64,000 nucleotides of DNA from Glaciimonas soli (lineage in GTDB: Bacteria; Pseudomonadota; Gammaproteobacteria; Burkholderiales; Burkholderiaceae_D). The stretch covers positions 558,001-622,000 of the forward strand of contig NZ_WINI01000001.1 of NCBI RefSeq assembly GCF_009497155.1. Direction: 5' to 3'. Position numbers and translations under genes: made by a program. The notes beneath the pieces are model-generated. The model saw only the letters and a program-made list of their open reading frames with translations, had not been told where the DNA came from and searched no databases. Below, in pieces: positions 9,758 through 18,436 of this stretch (its first letter is position 1; each line of letters starts with the position of its first letter).

Positions 9758-10066
9758 TTACTTAGAAGCAGCAGGTGCAGCAGCAGCGGCAGCAGCGTCT
9801 TTAGTTGCATCAACAGCTGTCGAAGCAGCGTCTTTAGCAGCGTCAACAGCTGTCGAAGCAGCAGTTGCAGCAGCGTCAGTTGCTGTCGAAGCAGCAGTTG
9901 CAGCAGCATCAGTTGCTGTCGAAGCAGCAGTTGCAGCAGCAGAAGCAGCAGCGTCAGCAGCAGGAGCAACAACAGCAGCAGCGTCAGCAGCAGGAGCGTC
10001 TTCTTTTTTACCGCAAGCAGCCAAAGCAACAGCCAACAGGGCAGCGATCAACAGTGTTTTTTTCAT
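9758..10066 (-). CDS. Small lipoprotein with Ala-rich 11-residue repeats
   Basis: 102 residues from the ATG at 10066 (ribosome site GAAGGA). The lipoprotein signal ends in VALAAC, so the mature N-terminal Cys is about residue 18, followed by GKKEDAPAADAA. The rest is alanine-dominated 11-mers of the form AASTATDAAAT and AASTAVDAAKD, which are predicted to form one long amphipathic helix, as in phasin, LEA or apolipoprotein-like proteins. The repeats are visible in the DNA as 33-bp units. Function unknown; a periplasmic envelope lipoprotein is likely. Its terminator lies at 9684. Confidence 0.75.
   Translation of the reverse strand: MKKTLLIAALLAVALAACGKKEDAPAADAAAVVAPAADAAASAAATAASTATDAAATAASTATDAAATAASTAVDAAKDAASTAVDATKDAAAAAAAPAASK
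9786..9942 (-). repeat. 33-bp tandem repeats inside the lipoprotein gene
   Basis: About four to five units of 33 bp, each carrying GCTGTCGAAGCAGC on the plus strand, encode the 11-residue helical repeats. Units 2 to 4 are nearly identical, which suggests recent expansion and possible length variation between strains. Confidence 0.75.
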
Positions 10067-10116
10067 GAGTATTCCTTCAGTAGTAATCAAAAATTTTTCA
10101 AATGTTTCTGCGATGA

Positions 10117-10134
10117 ATAATTACCGGTAATTAT
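10117..10134. promoter_or_regulatory. Perfect 18-bp palindrome upstream of the lipoprotein gene
   Basis: ATAATTACCGGTAATTAT is its own reverse complement and lies 51 bases before the start of the lipoprotein gene. It resembles a dimeric repressor operator; no cognate regulator is adjacent. The rest of the gap to 10478 shows only a small TGTCAC..GTGAC dyad near 10296. Confidence 0.45.
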
Positions 10135-10478
10135 CGCTCTACAGGATGTCTTTGCAAGACTTTGCACAAACTGCGTGCATCGCGATACAACAAAAACTTT
10201 CCAGCCTTTGATTATAGCGGATTTTGTCAATTATGACATTGCAGGTTTGTTTTTTAGTAAGGATTTGTATGGAAGCAACACTTATCAAATTAGTGTGTCA
10301 CAAAGTGACGAAATACCAATTAATTCAAATGAGTGAACCATGGCCGGATTTTATCAACTTTTAACCCCACTCACCTCCTTACTCACAAAAAGTAACTAAA
10401 TGAAGCAATTGCTCACAAAAGGCTAAAATGGCGGCTGCATGCAGTTTTGATTAGATATGATGAATGGAGTACAACCTC

Positions 10479-11381
10479 ATGAAATGGGTAGTAATTAGTA
10501 TATTTCTATTGTCGGTGCTATACGTCCACTTCCGTGGTAAGGCGCGCTTGCCCTTTTTCCGTCAAATATTCGACCATTCGTCGATCATGGCACCGCTGAA
10601 TATTTTCATGTACATGTTCTCCAAGGTGCCAACCAATACTCCTTATCTGCCGACCAGCACTTTCGCCGATTTGAAAATATTGGAAGACAATTGGGAAACC
10701 ATACGTGATGAGGCGATGGCGTTAACCGGTCTGGAGAAAATTCGCGCTGCCGAAAAAAATGACGATGCAGGCTTTAATTCTTTCTTTAAAGCGGGCTGGA
10801 AACGTTTCTATTTAAAGTGGTATGACGCCAGCCACCCTTCTGCTGAACAATTTTGCCCTAAAACCGTAGAACTATTACGCAGAACACCGAGCGTCAAAGC
10901 GGCGATGTTCGCTGAACTGGCGCCGGGCGGCAAACTCAATCCCCACCGCGATCCATTCGCCGGTTCCATGCGCTATCACCTGGGCCTGGTGACGCCTAAC
11001 GACGATCGCTGCTTTATCGAAGTCAATGGTGAACGTTATAGCTGGCGCGATGGTAAGGGCGTAGTGTTTGACGAAACATTTATTCACTGGGCACATAACG
11101 ATACTGATATAAATCGCATCATTATTTTTTGCGATATCGAACGCCCTATGAAATATCGCTGGGCGCAAGCGATCAACCGCTGGCTGGGTCGCCATATGAT
11201 GAGCGCCGCAGCATCACCGAACGAAACCGGCGACGAAACCGGCGGTATTAATAAGGTGTTCCGCTTTGTCTGGGCGATAGGCCAATATCGTCGCGCATTA
11301 AAGAAATTCAGTCGCCCTTTATATTATGTGATTAAGTTTGGACTGATTATTGGTGTGGTGGCAGCGATTATTTGGCTGTAA
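10479..11381 (+). CDS. lpxO: Aspartyl/asparaginyl beta-hydroxylase-fold protein, LpxO-like lipid A hydroxylase
   Basis: 300 residues from the ATG at 10479 (GGAG 9 bases upstream; a second ATG lies at 10464). The N-terminus is a membrane anchor (WVVISIFLLSVLYV), followed by the cytoplasmic Fe(II)/2-oxoglutarate domain with NPHRDPF (H and D ligands, about residues 150-153), YHLGL, GERYSWRDG, FDETFIHWAHN with the distal His, and NRIIIFCDIERP. A second hydrophobic segment ends the protein. LpxO hydroxylates the 2-position of the secondary acyl chain of lipid A at the inner membrane. The family is clear; LpxO is preferred over other hydroxylases because of length and both membrane segments. Confidence 0.8.
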   Translation: MKWVVISIFLLSVLYVHFRGKARLPFFRQIFDHSSIMAPLNIFMYMFSKVPTNTPYLPTSTFADLKILEDNWETIRDEAMALTGLEKIRAAEKNDDAGFNSFFKAGWKRFYLKWYDASHPSAEQFCPKTVELLRRTPSVKAAMFAELAPGGKLNPHRDPFAGSMRYHLGLVTPNDDRCFIEVNGERYSWRDGKGVVFDETFIHWAHNDTDINRIIIFCDIERPMKYRWAQAINRWLGRHMMSAAASPNETGDETGGINKVFRFVWAIGQYRRALKKFSRPLYYVIKFGLIIGVVAAIIWL

Positions 11382-11426
11382 TACCAAGCAGACACGTAGA
11401 CCGAACATTACAAAAGAATACTAAAT

Positions 11427-12452
11427 ATGCAAAACAATTACCAAAATCAGCAATGGTTTTACGTTAAACGGCCCGATGGCCGCGTTAGTAATGATCACTA
11501 TGAATTGCGTGAAACCGAGCTAGATGGAAACCTGTCCACGAACGAAGTCATCCTGCGCGCAAAATTCATCAGTGTTGACCCGTATATCCGCATCCAACAG
11601 CATGAGCGTAACACCTATGATGTTCCGCATCCGCTGGGCATCGTGCAGCGCGCCGGTGTGGTTGGCGAAGTTGTTGCTTCGGCGAGTCCACTTTTTCAGG
11701 TGGGCGACTGGGTATCTGCTTACAGTGGCTGGCAACTTTACGCGCGTTGTCATCACAGTGAACTGACCAAACTTGACCCGAGTGCAGCGCCAGTTTCCAC
11801 TGCACTTGGCGTACTCGGCATGCCCGGCAGAACAGCCTGGTTCGGTTTGACCGAAGCGGGTCGCCCACGTCCCGGTGACACCTTGCTAGTTTCAGGGGCA
11901 GCTGGTGCGGTCGGATCTCTGGTTGCACAGTTCGGCAAGCGCGCTGGATGTCGCGTTATCGGCATCGCAGGTGGCGCTGAGAAATGTCGCTTCCTGAGCG
12001 AAACACTGAAGCTTGACGGTGCCGTTGATTATCGCGCACATACAACGCCTGAAGCCTTGAGCGCGGCAATTGCCGACGCGACCGGCGGCGTCGATATTTA
12101 TTTTGATAATGTCGGTGGCCCAATTACCGATGCCGTCATTCCCCTGATTAAACGTCGTGCTCGCATCATCATCTGCGGCGCTATTAGTCAGTATGACGGC
12201 GGCCTGGATAAACCTGATGTCGGCCCGCGCTTTTTGCAGCACATGCTATTTCAGCGCGCGACCATTCAGGGCATTCTGGCGCGCGACTTTACCAATCGCA
12301 TGGATGAAATGCTGGCCAAGGTTGCACCATGGGTGAAAAACGGCGAAATCGTTTTCCAGGAGACTTACGTAGACGGCTTCGATCAATTGCCCGAAGCACT
12401 CAATAGTCTGTTTGAAGGAAAAAATCTCGGTAAATTGCTGGTGCGCGTATAA
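11427..12452 (+). CDS. curA: Zinc-independent medium-chain dehydrogenase (CurA/leukotriene B4 dehydrogenase-like NADP oxidoreductase)
   Basis: 341 residues, standard for the family that reduces activated double bonds such as curcumin or enones with NADPH. The N-terminal PDGRVSNDHYELRETEL, VDPYIR, the catalytic-domain sequence SAYSGWQ, the nucleotide-binding AAGAVGSLVAQFGKRAGCRVIGIAGGAEKC (in two stretches) and FDNVGGPITD are characteristic. It follows the LpxO-like gene by 45 bases on the same strand with only a weak ribosome site. Physiological substrate unknown. Confidence 0.85.
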   Translation: MQNNYQNQQWFYVKRPDGRVSNDHYELRETELDGNLSTNEVILRAKFISVDPYIRIQQHERNTYDVPHPLGIVQRAGVVGEVVASASPLFQVGDWVSAYSGWQLYARCHHSELTKLDPSAAPVSTALGVLGMPGRTAWFGLTEAGRPRPGDTLLVSGAAGAVGSLVAQFGKRAGCRVIGIAGGAEKCRFLSETLKLDGAVDYRAHTTPEALSAAIADATGGVDIYFDNVGGPITDAVIPLIKRRARIIICGAISQYDGGLDKPDVGPRFLQHMLFQRATIQGILARDFTNRMDEMLAKVAPWVKNGEIVFQETYVDGFDQLPEALNSLFEGKNLGKLLVRV

Positions 12453-12511
12453 AGTTCGTTTTAAGCGAGCGTTAAGTATAGAGGGCAAGGCCTGCCCTGC
12501 CCTCTATAAAC

Positions 12512-13780
12512 TTACCCTTTAGCTGGCAATATTTTCCCGGTTACACAGCCAAAACCGATGCGATAACCGTCACCCTGGCACCATCCTGTCATATTGATTT
12601 CATCCCCATCCTGAATAAAAGTTCGCTGTGTGCCATCGACCAGCGTTATCGGCTTTTGTCCATTCCAGGTCAGTTCCAATAAGCTACCGTATGCGTCAGG
12701 CGTGCTGCCGCTGATCGTACCGGAGCCCATCAAATCGCCTACTTGCGTATTGCAGCCAGAAACCGTGTGATGCGCGAGCTGCTGCGCCATGGTCCAATAC
12801 ATGGCTTTGAAATTGGTTTTACACAGTATGTTTTCCGCGGATGAGTCTGCCGTCTTGAGCGTCACTTCCAACGCAATGTCGTAACCGTTATCGGTCTGTT
12901 GCTGTAAATAAGGCAGCGGTGCCGGTTGCTGCTCCGGACTAGCAACGCGGAATGGCTCCAATGCTTCCATCGTCACCACCCAAGCCGAGATCGACGTACC
13001 AAACGATTTACTATTGAATGGGCCCAGTGGCACATATTCCCACTGTTGCAAATCGCGCGCGCTCCAGTCGTTGAGCAGCACCATACCGAAGATATGTTGG
13101 TCCGCTACGTTGATATCAATCGCTTCACCCAGCGCATTTGGCTGGCCGATCAAGAAGCCGGTTTCCAATTCGAAATCCAGCTTACGGCATGGGCCAAAAA
13201 CAGGATTATCCGATTCCGGCAATTTCAATTGCCCTTTCGGCCTATGCAATGCCGTACCGCTCACCACCACCGAACTGGCGCGGCCATTGTAACCAATCGG
13301 GATATGCAACCAGTTTGGCAGCAATGCATTTGCCGGGTCGCGGAACATGCACCCGACATTAGTCGCATGCTCTTTCGATGAGTAAAAATCGGTATAGCCG
13401 GCAATCTGCATCGGCAAGTGCATAGTCGCTTGCTCTTGTGGCAGCAAGGCTTCAGCACGCAAAGCCGGGTTATCACGCAACACAGGATTATCATGACGCA
13501 ATAACTGGCTAATGGTGTCACGTGTGGCGCGCCAGGTGGCATGGCCCAAGGCGACAAAAGCATTCAAACTGCCGCTGCGAAAAATTTCAGATGGCACGTC
13601 TAATAAATCAGCGTCTTCCAACGCGGCTAAATCCAGCACGAAATCACCGATGGCGACGCCTACTCGCGGTACGGGATCGGCAACGGTACTGAAAATACCG
13701 AAAGGTAAATTCTGAATCGGAAAATGCGATTCTGGTGAAACCGCGATAAACGATTTTAGGGATGGGTCATTGGTATGCAT
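12512..13780 (-). CDS. fahA: Fumarylacetoacetase
   Basis: 422 residues. It hydrolyses 4-fumarylacetoacetate to fumarate and acetoacetate, the last step of the homogentisate pathway for tyrosine and phenylalanine. An N-terminal SH3-like domain (FGIFSTVADPVPRVGVAIG) is followed by the metal-dependent catalytic domain with YTDFYSSKEHATNVG, LDFELETGF, NDWSARDLQQWEYVPLGPF and GDLMGSGTISG. The start has GGAG 8 bases upstream. It is the distal gene of an operon, 30 bases after hmgA; the maleylacetoacetate isomerase gene is not adjacent. Confidence 0.97.
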   Translation of the reverse strand: MHTNDPSLKSFIAVSPESHFPIQNLPFGIFSTVADPVPRVGVAIGDFVLDLAALEDADLLDVPSEIFRSGSLNAFVALGHATWRATRDTISQLLRHDNPVLRDNPALRAEALLPQEQATMHLPMQIAGYTDFYSSKEHATNVGCMFRDPANALLPNWLHIPIGYNGRASSVVVSGTALHRPKGQLKLPESDNPVFGPCRKLDFELETGFLIGQPNALGEAIDINVADQHIFGMVLLNDWSARDLQQWEYVPLGPFNSKSFGTSISAWVVTMEALEPFRVASPEQQPAPLPYLQQQTDNGYDIALEVTLKTADSSAENILCKTNFKAMYWTMAQQLAHHTVSGCNTQVGDLMGSGTISGSTPDAYGSLLELTWNGQKPITLVDGTQRTFIQDGDEINMTGWCQGDGYRIGFGCVTGKILPAKG

Positions 13781-13810
13781 GTTGTGTACTCCGAATTTGT
13801 ATAAATTGTA

Positions 13811-15121
13811 TTACGGCTGACCATTAAAATTTTTCTTTAAACCATGCCAGCAAGCCAGATAATTTCTCTGCAGCAGTGGTGTATCCATCGCAAGTTGCGT
13901 TGGATGAATCACGTAGCGGCTTTCAAACATAAACGCGAGCGTGTTGTCGATACGATGCGGTGCTAGCGCTGCATTGCTGGCTTTTTCAAACGTCGCCGCA
14001 TCTGGTCCGTGACCGCTCATGCAATTGTGCAAACTGCCGCCGCCGGGCACAAAACCTTCCGCCTTGGCATCGTAAGCGCCGTGTATCAATCCCATATATT
14101 CACTCATCACATTGCGATGGAACCATGGTGGGCGGAAAGTATTTTCAGCCACCATCCAGCGCGGCGGGAAAATCACAAAATCGACATTCGCGGTGCCAAC
14201 AGTATCCGAAGGCGAAGTGAGGACGGTAAAAATTGATGGATCGGGGTGATCGAAACTGACCGTGTTAATCGTATTGAAACGACTGAGATCATATTTATAC
14301 GGCGTGTAATTACCGTGCCAGGCGACCACATCCAACGGTGAATGATCGATTGCCGCGGTCCACAATTTACCGCCAAATTTCGCCACTAATTGAAAATCGC
14401 CTTCACGTTCTTCATAGGCAGCAACCGGCGCCAAAAAATCACGTGCATTGGCAAGGCCGTTGGAGCCTATTGGACCTAGTTCTGGCAGTTGAAATGGCGC
14501 ACCATAATTCTCGCAAACATAACCACGCGCCTCACCATCGGGTAACTCGATGCGAAACCGTACACCGCGTGGTATCACGATTATTTCTCCCGGCTTGACG
14601 TCAAGTGCGCCCATTTCCGTATGCGCCAACAAACGCCCTTGTTGCGGCACGATTAACAACTCACCATCGGCGTCATAAAAAAATCTGTCGTGCATGCTGC
14701 GATTGGCGACATATAAATGAATGGCTATGCCAGCCTGCATCGCAGCATCTCCATTGCCTGCCATTGTCGTCAAACCGTCAACAAAGTCAGTTGGTTCGGT
14801 CGGTATGCTCAACGGATCCCAGCGCAGCTGATTCGGTGATACTGCAACTTGATGAAAAGGTGCGCTGCGCAATGTTGGCTGCGCCAATGACTCAAATGCG
14901 TGGTGCATGGCTGCTGGACGAATTCGATATAACCATGTACGGCGATTATGCGCGCGCGGTGCCGTAAAAGCTGTGCCGGATAATTGCTCAGCATACAAGC
15001 CGTAAGATACTTTTTGCGGTGAATTCTGCGCTGCAGGCAAAGCACCGGGCAAGGCTTCGCTGGCGAAGTCATTGCAAAATCCGGATTGGTAACGAAGCAC
15101 GCTTTGCGATATGTTTTCCAT
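13811..15121 (-). CDS. hmgA: Homogentisate 1,2-dioxygenase
   Basis: 436 residues from the ATG at 15121 (GAGGAT 8 bases upstream; an ATG eight codons earlier is less likely). The enzyme opens homogentisate to maleylacetoacetate using Fe(II) and O2. Family blocks include [45 protein letters not shown], the active-site [18 protein letters not shown] stretch and [11 protein letters not shown]. It is the middle gene of the permease-hmgA-fahA operon. Confidence 0.97.
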   Translation of the reverse strand: MENISQSVLRYQSGFCNDFASEALPGALPAAQNSPQKVSYGLYAEQLSGTAFTAPRAHNRRTWLYRIRPAAMHHAFESLAQPTLRSAPFHQVAVSPNQLRWDPLSIPTEPTDFVDGLTTMAGNGDAAMQAGIAIHLYVANRSMHDRFFYDADGELLIVPQQGRLLAHTEMGALDVKPGEIIVIPRGVRFRIELPDGEARGYVCENYGAPFQLPELGPIGSNGLANARDFLAPVAAYEEREGDFQLVAKFGGKLWTAAIDHSPLDVVAWHGNYTPYKYDLSRFNTINTVSFDHPDPSIFTVLTSPSDTVGTANVDFVIFPPRWMVAENTFRPPWFHRNVMSEYMGLIHGAYDAKAEGFVPGGGSLHNCMSGHGPDAATFEKASNAALAPHRIDNTLAFMFESRYVIHPTQLAMDTPLLQRNYLACWHGLKKNFNGQP

Positions 15122-15154
15122 CGGTTTTATCCTCGCTTGATTCAATATCTGATT

Positions 15155-16519
15155 TTAATGTGCAACGACAGCATTCGCCGTCTTGCGTTGTGAAGTCTCC
15201 TGCATCAACATCAACATCACCGCCGAAACGAGCGCCGGTACTGCCAGTAAGATGAAGATGCTGCTGCTCGGCCAGTTCAGGCGGATCAGCTCACCGCCCA
15301 GCACAGGTCCGACGATGGAACCGATGCGGCCTATTCCAAGACTCCAGCCAATACCGGTGGAGCGCAATGTAGTCGGGTAATAAGTACCTGCCAATGCATT
15401 TACTGCGGGCTGACCGCCAACGATGCAAAAACCGGCAACGAAGATGCTGGAAAACAGGAACAGCAACGAAATTTCCGGACGTCCTATCAACGCTACCGCC
15501 ACGCCGGCTATCAGGAATACCGGAATCAACACGCGGCGGAAGCTGGAGCGGTCAATCAGTTGGCCCATGATCAAGGTGCCCAAAGTGCCGCCAATCTGCA
15601 ACGTGGTACCGGCCATTACTGCGGTGGCAGTGGACAAGCCAGCGTCCTTGGCAATGGTCGGCAACCAATTCGATAGGAAATAGAGATTCACCAGGTTCAT
15701 GAAATTGATGATCCACAACAGGATCGTGACCTTGGCTCTGCCCTCCTGAAACAATTGCAGCACTGGCGCGCCCTTACCGGCTTTTTCGTTGACGACGTAA
15801 CGGGTGTCTTGATTAATCACGACCGCAGGATCGATGCGATGCAGCCACTTGCCGACCTGCTCAAGCCGCTTACCGCGCAACACCAGAAACTGCATCGATT
15901 CCGGCAGCAGGAAAATCATCAGCAAGCCAATCACTAGCGGCACGACGCCGCCGACATGGAATACCGACTGCCAACCGAAGCGTGGGATCAATGCTGCCGA
16001 TAACAAACCGCCTAGCACTGCACCCAGGGTAAAGCCGCACGACACCAGCATCATCAAAGTGACCCGTTTGCGCACGGGGCTGTATTCGCCTGCCAGCGCC
16101 ATCGCATTCGGCATGATCGCGCCCAGTCCAAGGCCAGTCACGAAGCGCAGTACGAAGAGTTGCCCTATCGTGCTGGCTAGAGGCGTCACCAACATACAGG
16201 CAGAAAAAAACAAAGTGGCGGCAATCAACACTGGGCGGCGACCGATGCGATCAGCCAAGATACTGAAACAGAGCGAACCTATCAGCATGCCGAATAGGCC
16301 AGCGCCAAATACCGGCCCGAGATTGGCCTTGGCAATGCCCCATTCCTGAATGATAGCTGGCGCGACATACCCCATGGCCTGGACATCGAAACCGTCGATG
16401 ATCAGGCAGATGGCGCACAGGGTCAGCATAACGATCTGGAAGCCGCCGATGCGACTGCGATCAATCAGGGCGGGAATATCTATAGGGATGCTATTCGTGC
16501 TCGTTGCCGCAATGCTCAT
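15155..16519 (-). CDS. AAHS-family aromatic acid:H+ symporter (MFS)
   Basis: 454 residues with 12 predicted helices. The markers are DGFDVQAMGYVAPAI in helix 1, GSLCFSILADRIGRRPVL between helices 2 and 3, and the RFVTGLGLGAIMPNAMALAGEYSP region. As first gene of an operon with hmgA and fahA (33 bases upstream of hmgA), it probably imports homogentisate or a related phenylacetic or aromatic acid. Ribosome site GGAG is 6 bases from the start. Substrate is inferred only from context. Confidence 0.88.
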   Translation of the reverse strand: MSIAATSTNSIPIDIPALIDRSRIGGFQIVMLTLCAICLIIDGFDVQAMGYVAPAIIQEWGIAKANLGPVFGAGLFGMLIGSLCFSILADRIGRRPVLIAATLFFSACMLVTPLASTIGQLFVLRFVTGLGLGAIMPNAMALAGEYSPVRKRVTLMMLVSCGFTLGAVLGGLLSAALIPRFGWQSVFHVGGVVPLVIGLLMIFLLPESMQFLVLRGKRLEQVGKWLHRIDPAVVINQDTRYVVNEKAGKGAPVLQLFQEGRAKVTILLWIINFMNLVNLYFLSNWLPTIAKDAGLSTATAVMAGTTLQIGGTLGTLIMGQLIDRSSFRRVLIPVFLIAGVAVALIGRPEISLLFLFSSIFVAGFCIVGGQPAVNALAGTYYPTTLRSTGIGWSLGIGRIGSIVGPVLGGELIRLNWPSSSIFILLAVPALVSAVMLMLMQETSQRKTANAVVAH

Positions 16520-16655
16520 GCGTGTCTCCGGGTAGATGTTGGCGCCGCGTCAATGCGATCTGTTTTTTTGCATTATCATCCTTTTTAATAATCAGAAAAA
16601 TAGGCAATAATTAAAATCATTTTTTAATTAACTTAAACAATATAAAATCACCATC
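16520..16655. promoter_or_regulatory. Divergent promoter region between the homogentisate operon and its LysR gene
   Basis: 136 bp, very AT-rich from 16570. It contains the dyad TTAAAATCATTTTTTAA and T-N11-A type spacing expected of LysR binding sites. The exact operator cannot be fixed by eye. Confidence 0.4.
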
Positions 16656-17552
16656 ATGGACAGATTGGAATCGCTACGCGTTTTTTGCCAGGTGGTAGAG
16701 CTGAACAGCTTCAGCCGCGCCGCTGAGCAGCTGGAGATGTCGAACGCCACCATCACCAATCATATCGCCGCCCTTGAGCGGCATTTCGGCGTACGCCTGC
16801 TTAACCGCACTACTCGCAAAATTTCCCTGACCGACGATGGTCATAGCTGCTATCAGCGTGCGCAACGTTTGTTGGGCGACATGACCGAGCTGGAGGATGC
16901 ATTTCAAGGTCGGCGCGTGACACCACAGGGCATCTTGCGTGTCGATGTGCCTACTGTGATTGCCCGCATTTATCTGGCACCAGCGCTGGAGCGCTTTGCC
17001 GCGCTGTATCCGGAGCTCTCGATCAGGCTGAACGTCGGCGACCGCATGGTTGATATGGTGGAGGGGCGCGGCGACGTCTGGATACGAATCGGCGAACTGA
17101 AAGACTCCAGCATGATAGCGCGCCGCATCTACCAAACCCGCAATCTATGTTGCGCATCGCCGGATTTCCTGACCCGCTATGGAACTCCGCAGACGCCGCA
17201 GGAACTAAGCAACTTCCGTTGCCTGGCTTTCATTCACCCTAACAGCGGTCAGAATGTCCCTTGGACCTTTAGCAAAGGCAAGCAAGAACTAAGCTGGGCA
17301 CCACCCGGCAATATTGCCATCAATCACGCTGAAACGCTGATCCATGCAGCCAGCTGTGGCACCGGCATCGTCCAGCTGTTGACGCTCTCACTCAACCCGC
17401 AAATCCGCGATGGCTATTTGACGCCCGTGCTGGCAGACTGGGCAACGCCCGGGCCGCCGGTCTCGGTGGTGTATCACCAGAGCCATCAGTTGTCCGCCAA
17501 GGTACGCGTATTTGTCGATTTCGTTACAGAGTTGTTTGCCGCTATAGACTAG
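16656..17552 (+). CDS. LysR-family transcriptional regulator beside the homogentisate operon
   Basis: 298 residues. The N-terminal winged helix (MDRLESLRVFCQVVELNSFSRAAEQLE..., to about residue 60) is followed by a periplasmic-binding-protein-like effector domain (from about residue 90, GILRVDVPTVIAR). It belongs to the large CrgA-like subgroup by the start sequence and lacks an obvious Shine-Dalgarno site. Divergent orientation to the permease-hmgA-fahA operon suggests it controls that operon. Confidence 0.88.
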   Translation: MDRLESLRVFCQVVELNSFSRAAEQLEMSNATITNHIAALERHFGVRLLNRTTRKISLTDDGHSCYQRAQRLLGDMTELEDAFQGRRVTPQGILRVDVPTVIARIYLAPALERFAALYPELSIRLNVGDRMVDMVEGRGDVWIRIGELKDSSMIARRIYQTRNLCCASPDFLTRYGTPQTPQELSNFRCLAFIHPNSGQNVPWTFSKGKQELSWAPPGNIAINHAETLIHAASCGTGIVQLLTLSLNPQIRDGYLTPVLADWATPGPPVSVVYHQSHQLSAKVRVFVDFVTELFAAID

Positions 17553-17600
17553 CGTTTCGACATTTCATTTTTCTACCTTTTATTTTTGCCAGGAGAAATC

Positions 17601-17930
17601 ATGCATTGGATCTATCTAGCGATCGCCATCGTTGCCGAAGTCATCGCTACCAGCGCTTTGAAAGCCAGCAATGAATTCACTCGCTTAATTCCATCCATCA
17701 CGGTGGTTATCGGTTACCTCATTGCGTTTTATTTTTTGTCGCTCACCCTACGCACACTGCCCGTAGCAATTGTCTACGCGATGTGGTCCGGTGTCGGCAT
17801 CGCATTGATCGCGATCATAGGCTGGATACTATTCAAACAGACGCTCGACAGTGCTGCCCTCATCGGCATCGGCTTGATTATCTCTGGTGTCGTTGTGTTG
17901 AATGTATTTTCAAAATCAGTAGCGCATTGA
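17601..17930 (+). CDS. Small multidrug resistance (SMR) efflux protein, EmrE/QacE type
   Basis: 109 residues from the ATG at 17601 (AGGAG 7 bases upstream; the open frame begins five codons earlier). It has four hydrophobic helices and the essential membrane glutamate in helix 1 (IAIVAEVIATSALKAS), plus YLIAFYFLSLTLRTLPVAIVYAMWSG in helices 2-3, typical of the cation/H+ antiporters of the QAC subclass. Functions as a dimer in the inner membrane. Its 3' end abuts the palindromic element at 17940. Confidence 0.9.
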   Translation: MHWIYLAIAIVAEVIATSALKASNEFTRLIPSITVVIGYLIAFYFLSLTLRTLPVAIVYAMWSGVGIALIAIIGWILFKQTLDSAALIGIGLIISGVVVLNVFSKSVAH

Positions 17931-17939
17931 ATACATTCA

Positions 17940-18037
17940 GGACTGACGCAAAATCGTTCCGACAAGGCATAACGATGAAAGCAGTATTGAGTACAGCCAC
18001 GAGTTATAACGCTGCTGAGACGGTTTTGCATCAGCCC
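17940..18037. repeat. Palindromic MITE-like element, copy 2
   Basis: Left arm GGACTGACGCAAAATCGTTCC (17940-17960) pairs with GAGACGGTTTTGCATCAGCCC (18017-18037), with about 16 of 21 positions matching. The interior contains GACAAGGC and CAGTATTGAGTAC, related to the interiors of copies 1 and 3. It lies just after the SMR gene and could serve as its transcription end. Confidence 0.55.
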
Positions 18038-18132
18038 CAAAGTTATCAACAGAATCTGTGAACAGACCTGTTGATAACTAAGCTAACATCACGCTATATC
18101 ATTGATTTATTGGCGTTTTTCCGAAGTGACTC

Positions 18133-18173
18133 TCAAAAAAAAAACCCACTGAGCTTAGCAAGCGTAGTGGGTT
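18133..18173 (-). terminator. Orphan minus-strand terminator
   Basis: On the minus strand AACCCACTACGC, loop, GCTCAGTGGGTT is followed by a run of nine T. No minus-strand gene ends here: the next genes to the right, the RIO kinase and beyond, are on the plus strand. Between 18174 and 18436 I see no convincing ORF, only a GGAGGAGACA motif before a 12-codon GTG ORF at 18208. A small minus-strand RNA is possible. Confidence 0.55.
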
Positions 18174-18436
18174 GAATCCAAACTTTAGGGAGATTTGGAG
18201 GAGACAGTGGAATCATACGGTGAAAATGTGACCCATTTATGACAAAGCAGACTAGTTTCAAGCCAATCCCGCCTTGACAGTATTTTGCCCCTTATGACCG
18301 CCATCACCCACGATTTGTGCATACTTCGGTACAAATTTTGTGATGTTTTTTACAATCACTCCCTATGATTTTGCATAACTCGGCTAAACTCGCCCTTTCT
18401 TGAAGTATAAAAAGTAATGCAAAAGCAACAATTAAT

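Noticed and set aside
9786-9942. Possible CRISPR-like array
   Set aside because: Direct repeats are contiguous, in phase with an ORF and have no unique spacers.
9719-10120. 133-codon Ser/Cys-rich plus-strand frame and a Leu-rich minus frame over the Ala-rich lipoprotein gene
   Set aside because: Both are shadows produced by the GCA/GCT-rich 33-bp repeats; the lipoprotein frame has a signal peptide, ribosome site and terminator.
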